NCBI GenBank assembly: GCA_003225005.1
Contig: QIAN01000162.1
Coordinates: forward strand, 62,001 to 126,000
Length of the DNA: 64,000 bases
Reading direction: 5' to 3'
Origin: Acidobacteriota bacterium
Lineage (GTDB): Bacteria; Acidobacteriota; Terriglobia; Terriglobales; Acidobacteriaceae
Part shown: positions 37,493 through 46,076 of the stretch, piece by piece
Position numbering within the stretch: the first letter of the stretch is position 1
Layout: every line of letters starts with the position of its first letter
Notes under the pieces: generated by a model
What the model was told of the DNA's origin: nothing
The model's input: the letters and a program-made list of their open reading frames with translations, nothing else
The model's database searches: none
Made by a program: the position numbers and the translations under genes

Positions 37493-37975
37493 ATGACGAA
37501 TCGCGATCGTACCGTTTTGCTAAGCCTGTTTATTCTCAGCCTTTGCGGCCTTGCGCAAACCAACCGGCCAACCACCAAGACATCATCCACCACCGGCGCG
37601 CCTGATAAAGCTTACATGCAAAAGATCTGGGACGCCTGGGGCACCCTGGACCCCGCCAATGTGGCGAACTTTTACGCGTCAGGCCCGCATACATTTTTTG
37701 ATATCGCCCCGCTGAAATATGGCGGCTGGGACGAGTATCAAGCAGGCGTAAAAAATGTCCTCGCCGGCTACAAGCGCGCAAAGTTCACCGTCAATGATGA
37801 CGCCGCCATGCACCAGCACGGAGACCTGGCATGGGGAACCGCCACAGTAAAAGAGGAGATGACCACGAACGCCGGGAAGGTTGAGATGGGAAACTTCCGC
37901 TGGACGGTGATCTGGGAAAAAGAAGACGGCAAGTGGGTGATCGTGCACGAGCACGTTTCGGCCCCGATAGGGTAA
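37493..37975 (+). CDS. Secreted NTF2-like (SnoaL-type) protein
   Basis: A 160-residue protein with a signal peptide (LLSLFILSLCGLAQ) and GGAGG 7 nt before the ATG. The mature part has an NTF2/SnoaL shape: DKAYMQKIWDAWGTLDPANVANFYA, YGGWDEYQAGVKNVLAGY and a terminal WTVIWEKEDGKWVIVHEHVS. It could bind or convert a small molecule in the periplasm; no catalytic residues can be named. It is the second of three such proteins in the window. Confidence 0.8.
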   Translation: MTNRDRTVLLSLFILSLCGLAQTNRPTTKTSSTTGAPDKAYMQKIWDAWGTLDPANVANFYASGPHTFFDIAPLKYGGWDEYQAGVKNVLAGYKRAKFTVNDDAAMHQHGDLAWGTATVKEEMTTNAGKVEMGNFRWTVIWEKEDGKWVIVHEHVSAPIG

Positions 37976-38561
37976 TTCGGCCAAGGGCCCCTACCGACGT
38001 ATACGACAAGCCTTCGGTATCTCCTTGCTCGTGACTGCTCTCTGGTGACGCAGGCAGCGTATACTCGCTGATAACATCTCTAACAATTTGTCTCGGACTC
38101 ACTCACAAAAGCACCTTAATTAATCCCTTCCACTCTACACAACATAAGACAATCCACCACTGTCCCCGAAATTAAAACGAACAGAAGTCATCTTCTTGCT
38201 AACCCAAGCAGGCAGCTCTCGTCCAAGGCATTATGAACAGCGCTGAAAAAGATTCGGGAACTTTCAGCGCCAGCAGTGCGTAGTCAGGAATGAGGGGAGT
38301 GGCGAGCCACCCAAGGCGCGAGCTCGATATAGTACCGGAAATTTTGCGGGGTTCAGGGGATCTTCCCACCCTAGGTTTGGCGGCCCAGGTGAGAAAATCC
38401 CCACTCGAAGCAGAACAGACCTTGCGGCTTGTTTGCCGAACCCCAGCGGCTGCATTGTAGGCCATTCGCGAGGAAACACAAGAGTTTTCTCACGAATGTC
38501 GTGAGCCGGGCCGCCCCAACCGCTTCCCGACGTACATTCGGGAAAGAAAAAAGGAGCACTC
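37976..38561. other. Gene-free region
   Basis: These 586 bases contain no supported gene. The composition is uneven: AT-rich near 38090-38200, and GC-rich hairpin-prone sequence (GGCGGCCC, GGGCCGCCCC) from 38370 on. The last 30 nt hold AAGGAG for the next gene. I see no RNA gene here. Confidence 0.4.
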
Positions 38562-38948
38562 ATGAAGTTCGCGACAGTGTCGAAGAGTCTGTTGATGGGG
38601 TCGGCTTTGTTCTTGGCGTCCAGCGCTTTTGCGGCCAACAAAGCCAGCATGCAGGTGCAATCCCCAGTAACCATTAACGGAGCAACGTTGAAGCCGGGCG
38701 ACTACACAGTCGAGTGGAATGGCAGCGGCTCCAATGTTGAACTCAGCATCACGCAGGGCAAAAAGGTGCTGGCGAAGGTACCAGCACATGTGGTCGATCT
38801 GCAGACCGCATCCAACAGCGATGCGACAGTCATCAGGAGAAACGACGACGGAACCAACTCTCTTACTGGCGTTCGCTTCGGCGGCAAGAAGTTTGCCCTG
38901 GAGGTGGGCGAGGCCGTCGACGGCATGCAGAGCGGTTCGAGTAAGTAA
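38562..38948 (+). CDS. Small secreted protein of unknown function
   Basis: A 128-residue protein with a signal peptide (LLMGSALFLASSAFAA). The mature part is mostly beta strand: VQSPVTINGATLKPGDYTVEW, LSITQGKKVLAKVPAHVVDL and VIRRNDDGTNSLTGVRFGG. The pattern suggests a small extracytoplasmic beta-sandwich; similar proteins appear common in acidobacteria (recollection). AAGGAG lies 6 nt upstream and a strong terminator follows, so it is monocistronic. Confidence 0.75.
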   Translation: MKFATVSKSLLMGSALFLASSAFAANKASMQVQSPVTINGATLKPGDYTVEWNGSGSNVELSITQGKKVLAKVPAHVVDLQTASNSDATVIRRNDDGTNSLTGVRFGGKKFALEVGEAVDGMQSGSSK

Positions 38949-38972
38949 ATGCAATTGAGAGAGACTAAAGCA

Positions 38973-39005
38973 GAGGGAAGCACCCAAGGGGCTTCCCTCT
39001 TTCTT
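38973..39005 (+). terminator. Intrinsic terminator
   Basis: A perfect 9-bp stem GAGGGAAGC/GCTTCCCTC, a 9-nt loop, and TTTCTTC after it, 25 nt past the stop of the small secreted protein. Confidence 0.85.
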
Positions 39006-39433
39006 CGAGCCGACGATGGGAAGCCGGCAATCGTACCCGGGTAGGCTAGTCCAGCGTAAAATCGTAACCTCTTCCATAGATACCCTTGATAGATACCCTT
39101 GATGGAATCCGCAGAGCCTACAACCTAACAATGTATTCACCTTTCTTGAGAGTATCGGTCGTAAGGTTGAACTAATTGCCCCCCACCCATCGGCGCGAAC
39201 TAGAGGTGGCCTCTGCCGGCGGCATTGTCGAAGGCAAGAGTGGAATCAGAGCCGAGGCAATTCGGAGAACTTCTGTGAAGGCCGGTATCGGCACTCTTCG
39301 ACCTATTTGGGATTTGAGACCGATCCCGCTCCGCAAGGGCTGAGGCCTGTCTTCCACGCGAACTTCAGCGGCTTAAAAGCCATGCCCTGGATACGAATTG
39401 CTCGTCGCACAATACAGCCGACTGAAAAAGCCT
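39006..39433. other. Intergenic region with a 13-bp tandem duplication
   Basis: There is no gene in this spacer. At 39077-39102 the 13-mer TAGATACCCTTGA occurs twice head to tail. This is probably a recent local duplication; a role as regulator binding site is possible but not supported further. Confidence 0.4.
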
Positions 39434-40606
39434 TTAATACTTCGGCATCTTCGGGTCCACGCGCTCGGCCCACGCGTTAATTCCCCCGGCGAGATTGTGG
39501 ATTTTCGTGAATCCTGCCTGGCGCAGGAAATCAACCGCCTTGGCGCTGCGCCCGCCCATCTTGCAGTGGGCGACGATCTCGCGGCTGGAGTCGAGTTCGT
39601 GCACGCGACTGGGCAGATCATTCAGCGGAATGAGCTGTCCCCCGATGTTGCAGATCTGGTATTCGTGTGGCTCGCGGACATCGAGAACAAATATGTCGTC
39701 GCCCGCATCCAACCTGCGCTTGAGCTCTTCAACCTGCATATCGGTAGGCGCGTTGGCCACCGATTTTTCCTCCCCGCGAATGCCGCAAAACTCGTTGTAG
39801 TCTATCAGCTTGGTCACCGTGGGGTGTGTGCCGCACACCGGACAGTCGCGGTTCTTGCGCAGCTTGAGCTCGCGGAACTTCATGTTGAGGGCATCAATCA
39901 GCAGCAGTCGTCCAATTAACGGTTCGCCTTTGCCCAGGATGAGCTTGATTACTTCCGTGGCCTGCATCACTCCCACCAGCCCAGGCAGGATGCCAAGCAC
40001 ACCGCCCTCGGCGCAGGAGGGAACCAGGCCCGGCGGTGGCGGTTCAGGATACAGGCAGCGATAGCAGGGACCTTGTTCGGTAGCAAACACGCTGGCCTGA
40101 CCTTCGAAGCGGAAGATGGATCCATAAACATTCGGCTTGCCCGTCAGCACGCAAGCATCATTGACCAGGTAGCGGGTGGGGAAGTTGTCGGTGCCGTCGG
40201 CGATGATGTCGAAATCACGAAAGAGTTCCAGAGCGTTCGCGCTGCTCAGCCGCGTATCAAACGTCCGTAGATTCAGAAACGGATTGATCGCCTTGAGCTT
40301 GTCCGCTGCGGAGTCGAGCTTCTTGCGTCCCACATCGGCGGTGGAGTGAATGATCTGCCGCTGCAGGTTGGTGTAATCGACGACATCAAAGTCGACCAGG
40401 CCCAGCGTCCCCACGCCCGCGGCCGCCAGATACAGAGCCAACGGTGATCCCAACCCTCCGGTGCCGATACACAACACGCGCGCCGCCTTCAGCTTCAACT
40501 GTCCTTCCATGCCGACTTCCGGCATTATCAGGTGGCGTGAATAGCGCAGGATCTCTTCATTGCTCAAGGTAGCGGTTGCGGGTTGGGTTTCAAGTGTGGT
40601 GGCCAT
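39434..40606 (-). CDS. moeZ: MoeZ-type sulfur-carrier adenylyltransferase with rhodanese domain
   Basis: A 390-residue ThiF/MoeB-family enzyme fused to a rhodanese domain. The E1-like part has the nucleotide loop GTGGLGSPLALYLAAAGVG, LVDFDVVDYTNLQRQI, and zinc cysteines CYRCLYP and CPVCGTHP. The rhodanese (residues 285-390) carries the active Cys in AHCKMGGRSAKAVDFL. Such proteins adenylate the C-terminal Gly of a small ubiquitin-like protein and sulfurate it to a thiocarboxylate. A MoaD-like carrier gene lies 109 nt upstream on the same strand, so they form an operon. GAGGA precedes the ATG. Confidence 0.92.
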   Translation of the reverse strand: MATTLETQPATATLSNEEILRYSRHLIMPEVGMEGQLKLKAARVLCIGTGGLGSPLALYLAAAGVGTLGLVDFDVVDYTNLQRQIIHSTADVGRKKLDSAADKLKAINPFLNLRTFDTRLSSANALELFRDFDIIADGTDNFPTRYLVNDACVLTGKPNVYGSIFRFEGQASVFATEQGPCYRCLYPEPPPPGLVPSCAEGGVLGILPGLVGVMQATEVIKLILGKGEPLIGRLLLIDALNMKFRELKLRKNRDCPVCGTHPTVTKLIDYNEFCGIRGEEKSVANAPTDMQVEELKRRLDAGDDIFVLDVREPHEYQICNIGGQLIPLNDLPSRVHELDSSREIVAHCKMGGRSAKAVDFLRQAGFTKIHNLAGGINAWAERVDPKMPKY

Positions 40607-40715
40607 GGAATCCTCGGGTGACGAATCGCGAATTGCTCGAGTTCGAATTAACGAATGAAACAGGTTACCAGTAGCGGCGACAACAGCGGCGATTTGTGGG
40701 GCTGGTTTTCAATTT

Positions 40716-41024
40716 CTACAATCCGTAAACCGATCCATTCGTAACCGTAATCCCGCCTCCGGCGATCGAAGGCACAATTGAAATGTTATCACTGTCAGTC
40801 ACTGCCGTGGCTTCTTTCTGCATGTAACGGATGTCTTCATCGTTCAGGTAAAGGTTCACGAACGCGCGCAGCTTGCCATCGTCAGTGTAGAGATGCCGCT
40901 TCAGATCTGGATGCTGCACCACCAGCGTATTCATGGCCTCACCCACGGTCGCGGCCTTCACTTCAACGGTGGCCTGCTTGCTCGCATACTGCCTCAAGGG
41001 CGTAGGAATATGGATCTTGCTCAT
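40716..41024 (-). CDS. Ubiquitin-like sulfur carrier (MoaD/CysO type) with C-terminal extension
   Basis: A 102-residue beta-grasp protein of the MoaD/ThiS/CysO group: IPTPLRQYASKQATVEVKA, VNLYLNDEDIRYMQ and the terminal SIVPSIAGGG. In working carriers the Gly-Gly is the C-terminus; here residues 89-91 are Gly and 11 more residues follow (ITVTNGSVYGL). A protease must remove these before adenylation, as QbsD (JAMM) does for QbsE. A JAMM protease gene is present at 47158. The carrier is best placed with CysO-like cysteine biosynthesis because of moeZ and cysM in the window. Confidence 0.88.
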   Translation of the reverse strand: MSKIHIPTPLRQYASKQATVEVKAATVGEAMNTLVVQHPDLKRHLYTDDGKLRAFVNLYLNDEDIRYMQKEATAVTDSDNISIVPSIAGGGITVTNGSVYGL

Positions 41025-41176
41025 AAGTTTAACAATATAGAGATGCCTCGCCCACAGCGCAAGATTCAGCCTCCTCCCATGTCGTGAAGTCCCATGCCTG
41101 ATTTCGCCCCAGCCTCTCCCAAGTTACTTATCCCATACCTTGACTCCGCCCTATGATCATCTGGGGGAGAACTGTC

Positions 41177-42022
41177 ATGACGATCTTTGATCCAGCTCGG
41201 GGACGAATTATCGAAGGCGGAGGCGGCCTCGGTTTGTTTCGCCTGGTAGGGTTGGGAGTTGCTGCATTCCTGCTTGTGATCCTTATGTTCAGTTCCGTGA
41301 CTCGGGTGGGCACGGGGCACGTCGGCGTTCTCACTCTGTTCGGAAGAGTCACGGGCGAGACTCTGGGTGAGGGCATCCATCTTATCAATCCGCTGAAGAC
41401 CAACAACGAAATGTCCATCCAGACGCAAACCATCAAGGAATCGGCGAATGTTCCTTCCAGCGAAGGCCTGATGATGAGCCTGGATACCTCGCTCATCTAT
41501 CATCTTAATCCCGACCGTTCTGCAGAAGTCTTTCAGAAAATCGGCGCCGACTACGAGAACGTAGTGGTAGAACCCACCTTGCGCGCAGCCATTCGCGAAG
41601 CCACCGCTTCGCACACTGCGAACGCGCTCTACACCGGTGAGCGGGAAATGGTCGCCAAGCAGATTTACGATCAGCTGGTTTCTGAGTTGAACAAGCGTGG
41701 GCTTACGGTGGAGAACGTTCTGCTCCGTGACATTCAATTACCAGCCACGCTGAAAGCCGCCATTGAAGCCAAACAGCAGGCCGAGCAGGAATCGCTGGCC
41801 ATGAACTTCCGCCTGCAAAAAGAGACGCAGGAATCCCAGCGCAAGCGTATCGAAGCGGCTGGCGTCCGCGACTTCCAGCAGATCGTAGCCCAGGGCATCA
41901 CGCCGTCACTGCTCGAGTGGAAAGGAATCGAGGCCACGGAGAACCTCGCCAAGAGTGCCAACTCCAAGGTTGTCGTGATCGGTAACAATAAGAATGGCTT
42001 GCCGCTGATCTTAGGCCAATAA
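41177..42022 (+). CDS. SPFH/prohibitin family membrane protein
   Basis: A 281-residue protein with one N-terminal membrane segment (about residues 17-40) and an SPFH domain (TRVGTGHVGVLTLFGRV, LMMSLDTSLIYHLNPDRS, VVVEPTLRAAIREATA), then a charged coiled coil (about 205-245). Prohibitin-like proteins oligomerise into rings on the inner membrane and often assist FtsH-type proteases. The ATG at 41177 has a GGGGGAG stretch upstream; ATG 41153 is possible. It is divergent from the sulfur carrier gene. Confidence 0.88.
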   Translation: MTIFDPARGRIIEGGGGLGLFRLVGLGVAAFLLVILMFSSVTRVGTGHVGVLTLFGRVTGETLGEGIHLINPLKTNNEMSIQTQTIKESANVPSSEGLMMSLDTSLIYHLNPDRSAEVFQKIGADYENVVVEPTLRAAIREATASHTANALYTGEREMVAKQIYDQLVSELNKRGLTVENVLLRDIQLPATLKAAIEAKQQAEQESLAMNFRLQKETQESQRKRIEAAGVRDFQQIVAQGITPSLLEWKGIEATENLAKSANSKVVVIGNNKNGLPLILGQ

Positions 42023-42034
42023 ATGCTCGGGGGA

Positions 42035-42054
42035 GACAGCCGCTGCCGGCTGTC
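42035..42054. repeat. Perfect 20-bp palindromic element
   Basis: GACAGCCG-CTGC-CGGCTGTC, 8-bp arms with a 4-nt loop, just after the SPFH stop and before the ABC ATPase. A near-identical arm sequence occurs inside the second ABC ATPase gene at 51762-51785, so it looks like a mobile REP-type element. A role as terminator is possible but there is no T-tract. Confidence 0.6.
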
Positions 42055-42100
42055 CATTCGCCCCAGGGCGAAGGTTTTTCCACGCTGCTACCATGACATC

Positions 42101-43141
42101 GTGTCCCCGCTTCTCGACCTCCGACACCTAAGCATTGAGTTTCCCACTGCCCTCCTGCGGGCGGCGGGACAGGCGAGGACGGCTGTTCCCACACAAACGC
42201 TTCCCGCGGTCCGCGACCTCAGCTTCTCCATCGCCCCCGGTGAAGTTCTGGGCCTTGTCGGTGAATCCGGCTCCGGCAAATCGATCTCTTCCTTGGCCAT
42301 CATGCGCCTGCTTCCGCCGCAAGCTCGGGTGTCGGGCGAAATTCTCTTCACCGAGAGCCAAACGAGAAGCGACAACCACTCTGTTACCCACGACCTACTC
42401 GCTGTTTCCAGCGAAACCATGCGTTGGTTGCGCGGCTCGCGCGTGGCCATGATTTTCCAGGAGCCGATGAGTGCGCTCAACCCCGTGATGCGCGTTGGCG
42501 ATCAAATCGCCGAAGCCGTATGGGCTCATACCGCCCTCTCAAAAAACGAAGCCCGGCAGCGGGCCGTCCAAGCCATGAATGATGTCGCCATCCCTGACCC
42601 CGATCGTCGCGCCCGTGATTATCCTCACCAACTCTCCGGCGGCATGCGCCAACGCATCGTAATCGCCATGGCGATCGTCAATCGCCCGCAGTTACTGATT
42701 GCCGACGAGCCCACGACCGCGCTCGATGTTACCATCCAGGCTCAGATTCTCGACTTGCTGGCAGAACTCCGCGCCAAGTTCGGCCTGGCTATGCTTTTCA
42801 TCTCGCACGATCTCGCGGTAGTTTCGCAGGTCGCCGACCGGGTTGCGGTGATGTATGCCGGCAATCTGGTGGAACTTGGCTCCAAGCACGACATTTTTCA
42901 ATCGCCCGCGCATCCCTACACTCGCGGCCTGTTGCGCGCCGTCCCCGACCTCAGGACCGACCGCGCCCGACCTCTCCAAACTATCGAAGGAACCGTACCC
43001 CCTCTGCAAGCTATGCCGCCGGGCTGCGCCTTCGAGCCACGCTGCGAATTTCGCATCGCGGATTGTGTGCGCGAACTGCCGCCCTTGGTCGAAGTCGCTG
43101 CAAAGCACTGGGCTCGATGCCCGGTGGTGAATGCAAACTAA
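42101..43141 (+). CDS. Opp/Dpp-type ABC transporter ATP-binding protein
   Basis: A protein of 346 residues from GTG 42101 (ATG 42023 also in frame; neither has a clear ribosome-binding site). Walker [22 protein letters not shown], signature [15 protein letters not shown], Walker [15 protein letters not shown], and the C-terminal oligopeptide-type cysteine motif [14 protein letters not shown] that binds an iron-sulfur or metal site in OppD/DppD proteins. It would power peptide or nickel uptake. No permease or binding protein is adjacent, and its probable OppF partner lies ~9 kb away on the opposite strand. Confidence 0.9.
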   Translation: MSPLLDLRHLSIEFPTALLRAAGQARTAVPTQTLPAVRDLSFSIAPGEVLGLVGESGSGKSISSLAIMRLLPPQARVSGEILFTESQTRSDNHSVTHDLLAVSSETMRWLRGSRVAMIFQEPMSALNPVMRVGDQIAEAVWAHTALSKNEARQRAVQAMNDVAIPDPDRRARDYPHQLSGGMRQRIVIAMAIVNRPQLLIADEPTTALDVTIQAQILDLLAELRAKFGLAMLFISHDLAVVSQVADRVAVMYAGNLVELGSKHDIFQSPAHPYTRGLLRAVPDLRTDRARPLQTIEGTVPPLQAMPPGCAFEPRCEFRIADCVRELPPLVEVAAKHWARCPVVNAN

Positions 43142-43250
43142 GTATTGCCTACCTCAAAATGGTCCTGCATTTCCCCGTCACGAATAAACCATCGCTACCC
43201 GGCACCGCCACGCCTTCCAGGTCTATAATCGGCAACTTGTCCGGTGACTC

Positions 43251-43959
43251 GTGCGCATACTTCTGCTTAGCGACATTCATGCCAATCTGGAAGCGCTGGA
43301 AGCCTCGCTGGCCGCTGCTCCATCTTTCGATTTGGTAGCGAATCTGGGGGACATTGTGGGTTACGGCGCGAGTCCTAACGAAGTAGCAGACCGCTCTCGT
43401 AGTCTTGGCGAAATCTTAGTCCGCGGCAATCACGACAAAGCCGCCATCGGCCTGATCGATTTGCAGGATTCTCACCGAGCAAAATCTGCAATGGCTGCAC
43501 GCTTTGCCGCAAGGGCCAGTTGCGCTGAAAGATCATCCTCAGGTGCAGTTGGTCCACGGGTCTCCCCTCGATGAAGATGAATATGTTGTTTCGCTGGGGG
43601 ATGCGCTCACCCCCCTCATGGCGTCTTCTGCGCTGATTACATTTTTTGGCCATACGCATCTCCAGGGAGGATTTTTTTTGAATGATTCTGCCGACGGGTT
43701 TCGCCCCGAATACCGCACTGTAGGCCAGGCTGAGTCTGCCTGTCTGCAACTGAAGCCTGACACTCGTTACATGATCAATCCCGGCTCTGTCGGCCAACCG
43801 CGCGACGGAGACTGGCGTGCTGCCTCTGCGCTGTTCGACACCGAAACGCAGATTGTCCACTTTCTACGCGCGCCGTATAACCTGAAAGCCGCCCAAGACC
43901 GCATATTCGACGCCAATTTACCAGCGCGCCTGGCCACCCGCCTGGCTGCTGGACGATGA
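43251..43959 (+). pseudogene. Metallophosphoesterase, internally deleted and frameshifted
   Basis: The first frame (from GTG 43251) gives LLSDIHANLEALEASL, LGDIVGYGASPNEV and VRGNHDKAAIGLIDL, the YfcE/MJ0936-type metal-binding motifs. The match then stops. In the +1 frame the family resumes as ILTEQNLQWLHALPQGP, then QLVHGSPLDEDEY and ITFFGHTHLQGGF. About 30 residues expected between the two parts are missing. So a deletion at about 43458-43470 removed a segment and the frame. The C-terminus overlaps the next frame by ATGA. Inactive unless the assembly is wrong. Confidence 0.8.
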
Positions 43960-43989
43960 CCAACCGAGAGCGATTGCCCTTCAGTCTGT

Positions 43990-44060
43990 TCCCCAAGTTC
44001 CCTCCGCGTCCTCTGCGGCCCTTGTTCGCCCCTCCGCGATTCAAGGTTTTTTGTCTACCT
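43990..44060. repeat. CTCTGCGG-type dispersed repeat
   Basis: CTCCGCGTCCTCTGCGG followed by CTCCGCG. The same family of short sequence occurs at 50281-50400 (CTCTGCGTTCTCTGCGG with CTCCGCG). These look like copies of a dispersed intergenic repeat. Confidence 0.4.
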
Positions 44061-44108
44061 CCTTGCCGGAGGCATCTGATTCCACTGCTCCGTTGTAAAC
44101 TTCTTTTC

Positions 44109-44729
44109 GTGCTCTCTTCTCGCAGGCCTGCAGAAGCCGATTTATTCACATCGCGGCGCACGGCGCCCGACTCGTACCTGGTAGCACACATCGACGGCGG
44201 CGCTCGCGGAAACCCCGGACCGGCCGGCTACGGAGTCGTCATCAAGGATCAGTCTGGCCGCAAAGTTGCCGCGCTGAGCGAGTACCTAGGCCACCAGACG
44301 AACAACTTCGCCGAGTATCAAGGATTAATCGCCGCGCTCGAATACGCGCTAGCCCACGGCCGGAAAACGCTCAAGGTGATCAGCGATTCCGAACTGCTCG
44401 TACGCCAGATCAAGGGCATCTACAAAGTGAAGAACGCCGTGCTAAAAGATCTTCATGCCCGCGCCAAAGAGTCGATCTCCCAACTGGATTGGTTTTCCAT
44501 CGACCACGCCCTGCGAGAGCACAACCGCCAGGCCGACGAATTGGCAAACCAAGCCATGGACAAAGGCACGGGACGCACCTCCGACTGCGCGGCGCGAGCA
44601 CTATCGCCCCCGGATTCCGTATCCCAAAACCCGCAAGAGTTCGAAGGGATCGTTCGTGGCGGAGTCGTGGAGCTACTGGATGGGGACCTGCCCGAAGGAA
44701 CCAGAGTCCAACTGCGGATAAAAAAGTGA
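44109..44729 (+). CDS. RNase HI family protein with C-terminal AF2212-like domain
   Basis: A 206-residue protein from GTG 44109; an upstream ATG at 43956 would add ~50 residues made of repeat DNA, so I reject it. The RNase H fold carries the catalytic acids in HIDGGARGNPGPAGYG, AEYQGLIAALEYA, VISDSELLVRQI and HNRQADELANQ. It cleaves RNA in RNA/DNA hybrids. The last ~40 residues (EGIVRGGVVELLDGDLPEGTRVQLR) resemble the AF2212/DUF104 small beta domain found in antitoxins, an unusual addition. Confidence 0.82.
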   Translation: MLSSRRPAEADLFTSRRTAPDSYLVAHIDGGARGNPGPAGYGVVIKDQSGRKVAALSEYLGHQTNNFAEYQGLIAALEYALAHGRKTLKVISDSELLVRQIKGIYKVKNAVLKDLHARAKESISQLDWFSIDHALREHNRQADELANQAMDKGTGRTSDCAARALSPPDSVSQNPQEFEGIVRGGVVELLDGDLPEGTRVQLRIKK

Positions 44730-44781
44730 ACGCCCTGACCTGAAGAATAACGAAAGAGCTAAAGGCTAAGAGCTGACTTTT

Positions 44782-45261
44782 TCACTCCGCCGCCGAAGTA
44801 TGATCATGCACAATCTTCCATCCATCGGGAAACTTGCGAAACACCAGCGTGAAAAGCCCATGCGGCGTCTTCCCATCCGACATCGTCAGATGCCACGCGC
44901 CGCGGACAAAGGCCGCGCCACTGCCTAGCATCTCGACACGCAGTCCGGAGAACTCCAGCTTTCCCATCTCATGACCAGGGCTGGCGTACGCAGCGCGATA
45001 GCGGTCAAGCGTGGCCTGCCAGCCCTTGTGTTCGCTCGCACCGGAGAAAAAAGTCAGCTCCGGCGAATTCCAGTAGCCCGCCATAAAAGCTTCGAGGTCC
45101 TGTCGATTCCACGCCTCCTCCTGAGTTCGCAACACACGCTCGACCGCACCCCTGCCCACGTCCTCCTCATTCGCGGATCGTTCTTTCGTGCCCGCCTGGA
45201 AAGGGGAGAGCGGCTGGACCGAAGCCCAGAAAAGCAAGAAGAAAAGGACACGGGCGCACAT
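44782..45261 (-). CDS. Secreted DUF4440 NTF2-like protein
   Basis: A 159-residue protein with a signal peptide (VLFFLLFWASVQPLSPF) and a GGAGG 7 nt upstream of the ATG. The core is a DUF4440 cone fold: RVLRTQEEAWNRQDLEAFMAGYW, GWQATLDRYRAAY and a C-terminal LVFRKFPDGWKIVHDHTS. The conserved HDHT end is typical of this family. Function unknown. Third secreted NTF2-like protein in the window. Confidence 0.82.
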   Translation of the reverse strand: MCARVLFFLLFWASVQPLSPFQAGTKERSANEEDVGRGAVERVLRTQEEAWNRQDLEAFMAGYWNSPELTFFSGASEHKGWQATLDRYRAAYASPGHEMGKLEFSGLRVEMLGSGAAFVRGAWHLTMSDGKTPHGLFTLVFRKFPDGWKIVHDHTSAAE

Positions 45262-45408
45262 GAAAATCCTCCAGGCGCATTAGTGTCGCATAGCCAGGGG
45301 AATTGAAGGGGGGGTTGGATGACGGGCGTGAGAGTGATTCTGTGGGAACGATGATTCGGACTCATGGGGGAACCGAGGATGTGGCCCAGCGGTGAACTGG
45401 ACTCGCTC

Positions 45409-45891
45409 CTAGGCTCGCCCTTTTTTCGCCGCGAGCGCAGCCGCTGCTCCCGCCACTTCCCAAGGCCGCTTCGGCCGATCAGTCGGCTTTTTGTCGCGAT
45501 CTTCGACGCGGTCGTATTGATAAGACTCGCTCACCGTTCCTAGAGATTCGTTGTACAGGCTGGGTAGGCCAAGCGCGACCTTGAGCTCTTCCGCAAATGA
45601 ATGCAGCGCCTTCAGGTGATCGGCAGTCGCCGGCACTTCTGTCTTGGACGTCTTAAGAAACTGCTGGTAGCCGCGGTTCACCAACTTTGAGATCTCGCTC
45701 CCTATCAGGTAGCCGGGGTAAGCGAAGATTTTCACTCCATCGTCGGGAGTCTTCTGAATGGCGGCAGATACATTGTATTTTCTGAGAAACACCCGTCCAC
45801 TCATGCCGGGGGCTTCGGTGAGGTCAAATCCCTGGTCACGCAACCAAGCCAGCGCTTCTTCATACGACCGTGCTTCCATCGTTTTGGCCAT
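45409..45891 (-). CDS. Conserved hypothetical protein
   Basis: A 160-residue soluble protein. The N-terminus (YEEALAWLRDQGFDL) is helical, followed by a strand-rich middle with DDGVKIFAYPGYLIG and a charged Pro/Lys/Arg-rich tail. GAGAGAA lies just before the ATG. I do not recognise a family or function. It is divergent from cysM. Confidence 0.7.
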   Translation of the reverse strand: MAKTMEARSYEEALAWLRDQGFDLTEAPGMSGRVFLRKYNVSAAIQKTPDDGVKIFAYPGYLIGSEISKLVNRGYQQFLKTSKTEVPATADHLKALHSFAEELKVALGLPSLYNESLGTVSESYQYDRVEDRDKKPTDRPKRPWEVAGAAAALAAKKGRA

Positions 45892-46076
45892 TTCTCTCTA
45901 CTCAAACCCTTTCTTCGTTCCTGCCGTCTTTGATGCGGACTTTGCCCGCAACGCTCCGCGCTTTGTATCATCCAAAGCAACATACTTTAGATACCGCGTT
46001 TCAGCCTTTGTAGCACATTACGATGGTCACGATAGTCCGGTTCGTGTAGTTGCTCGGCGTTACAATACCGCTTTGT

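Noticed and set aside
38264-39140. Long minus-strand frames around 38.3-39.1 kb
   Set aside because: They lie antisense to the small secreted protein gene, lack motifs and ribosome-binding sites.
43956-44108. Upstream start (ATG 43956) for the RNase HI gene
   Set aside because: The extra 51 residues are translated repeat DNA (CTCCGCG/CTCTGCGG) without homology.
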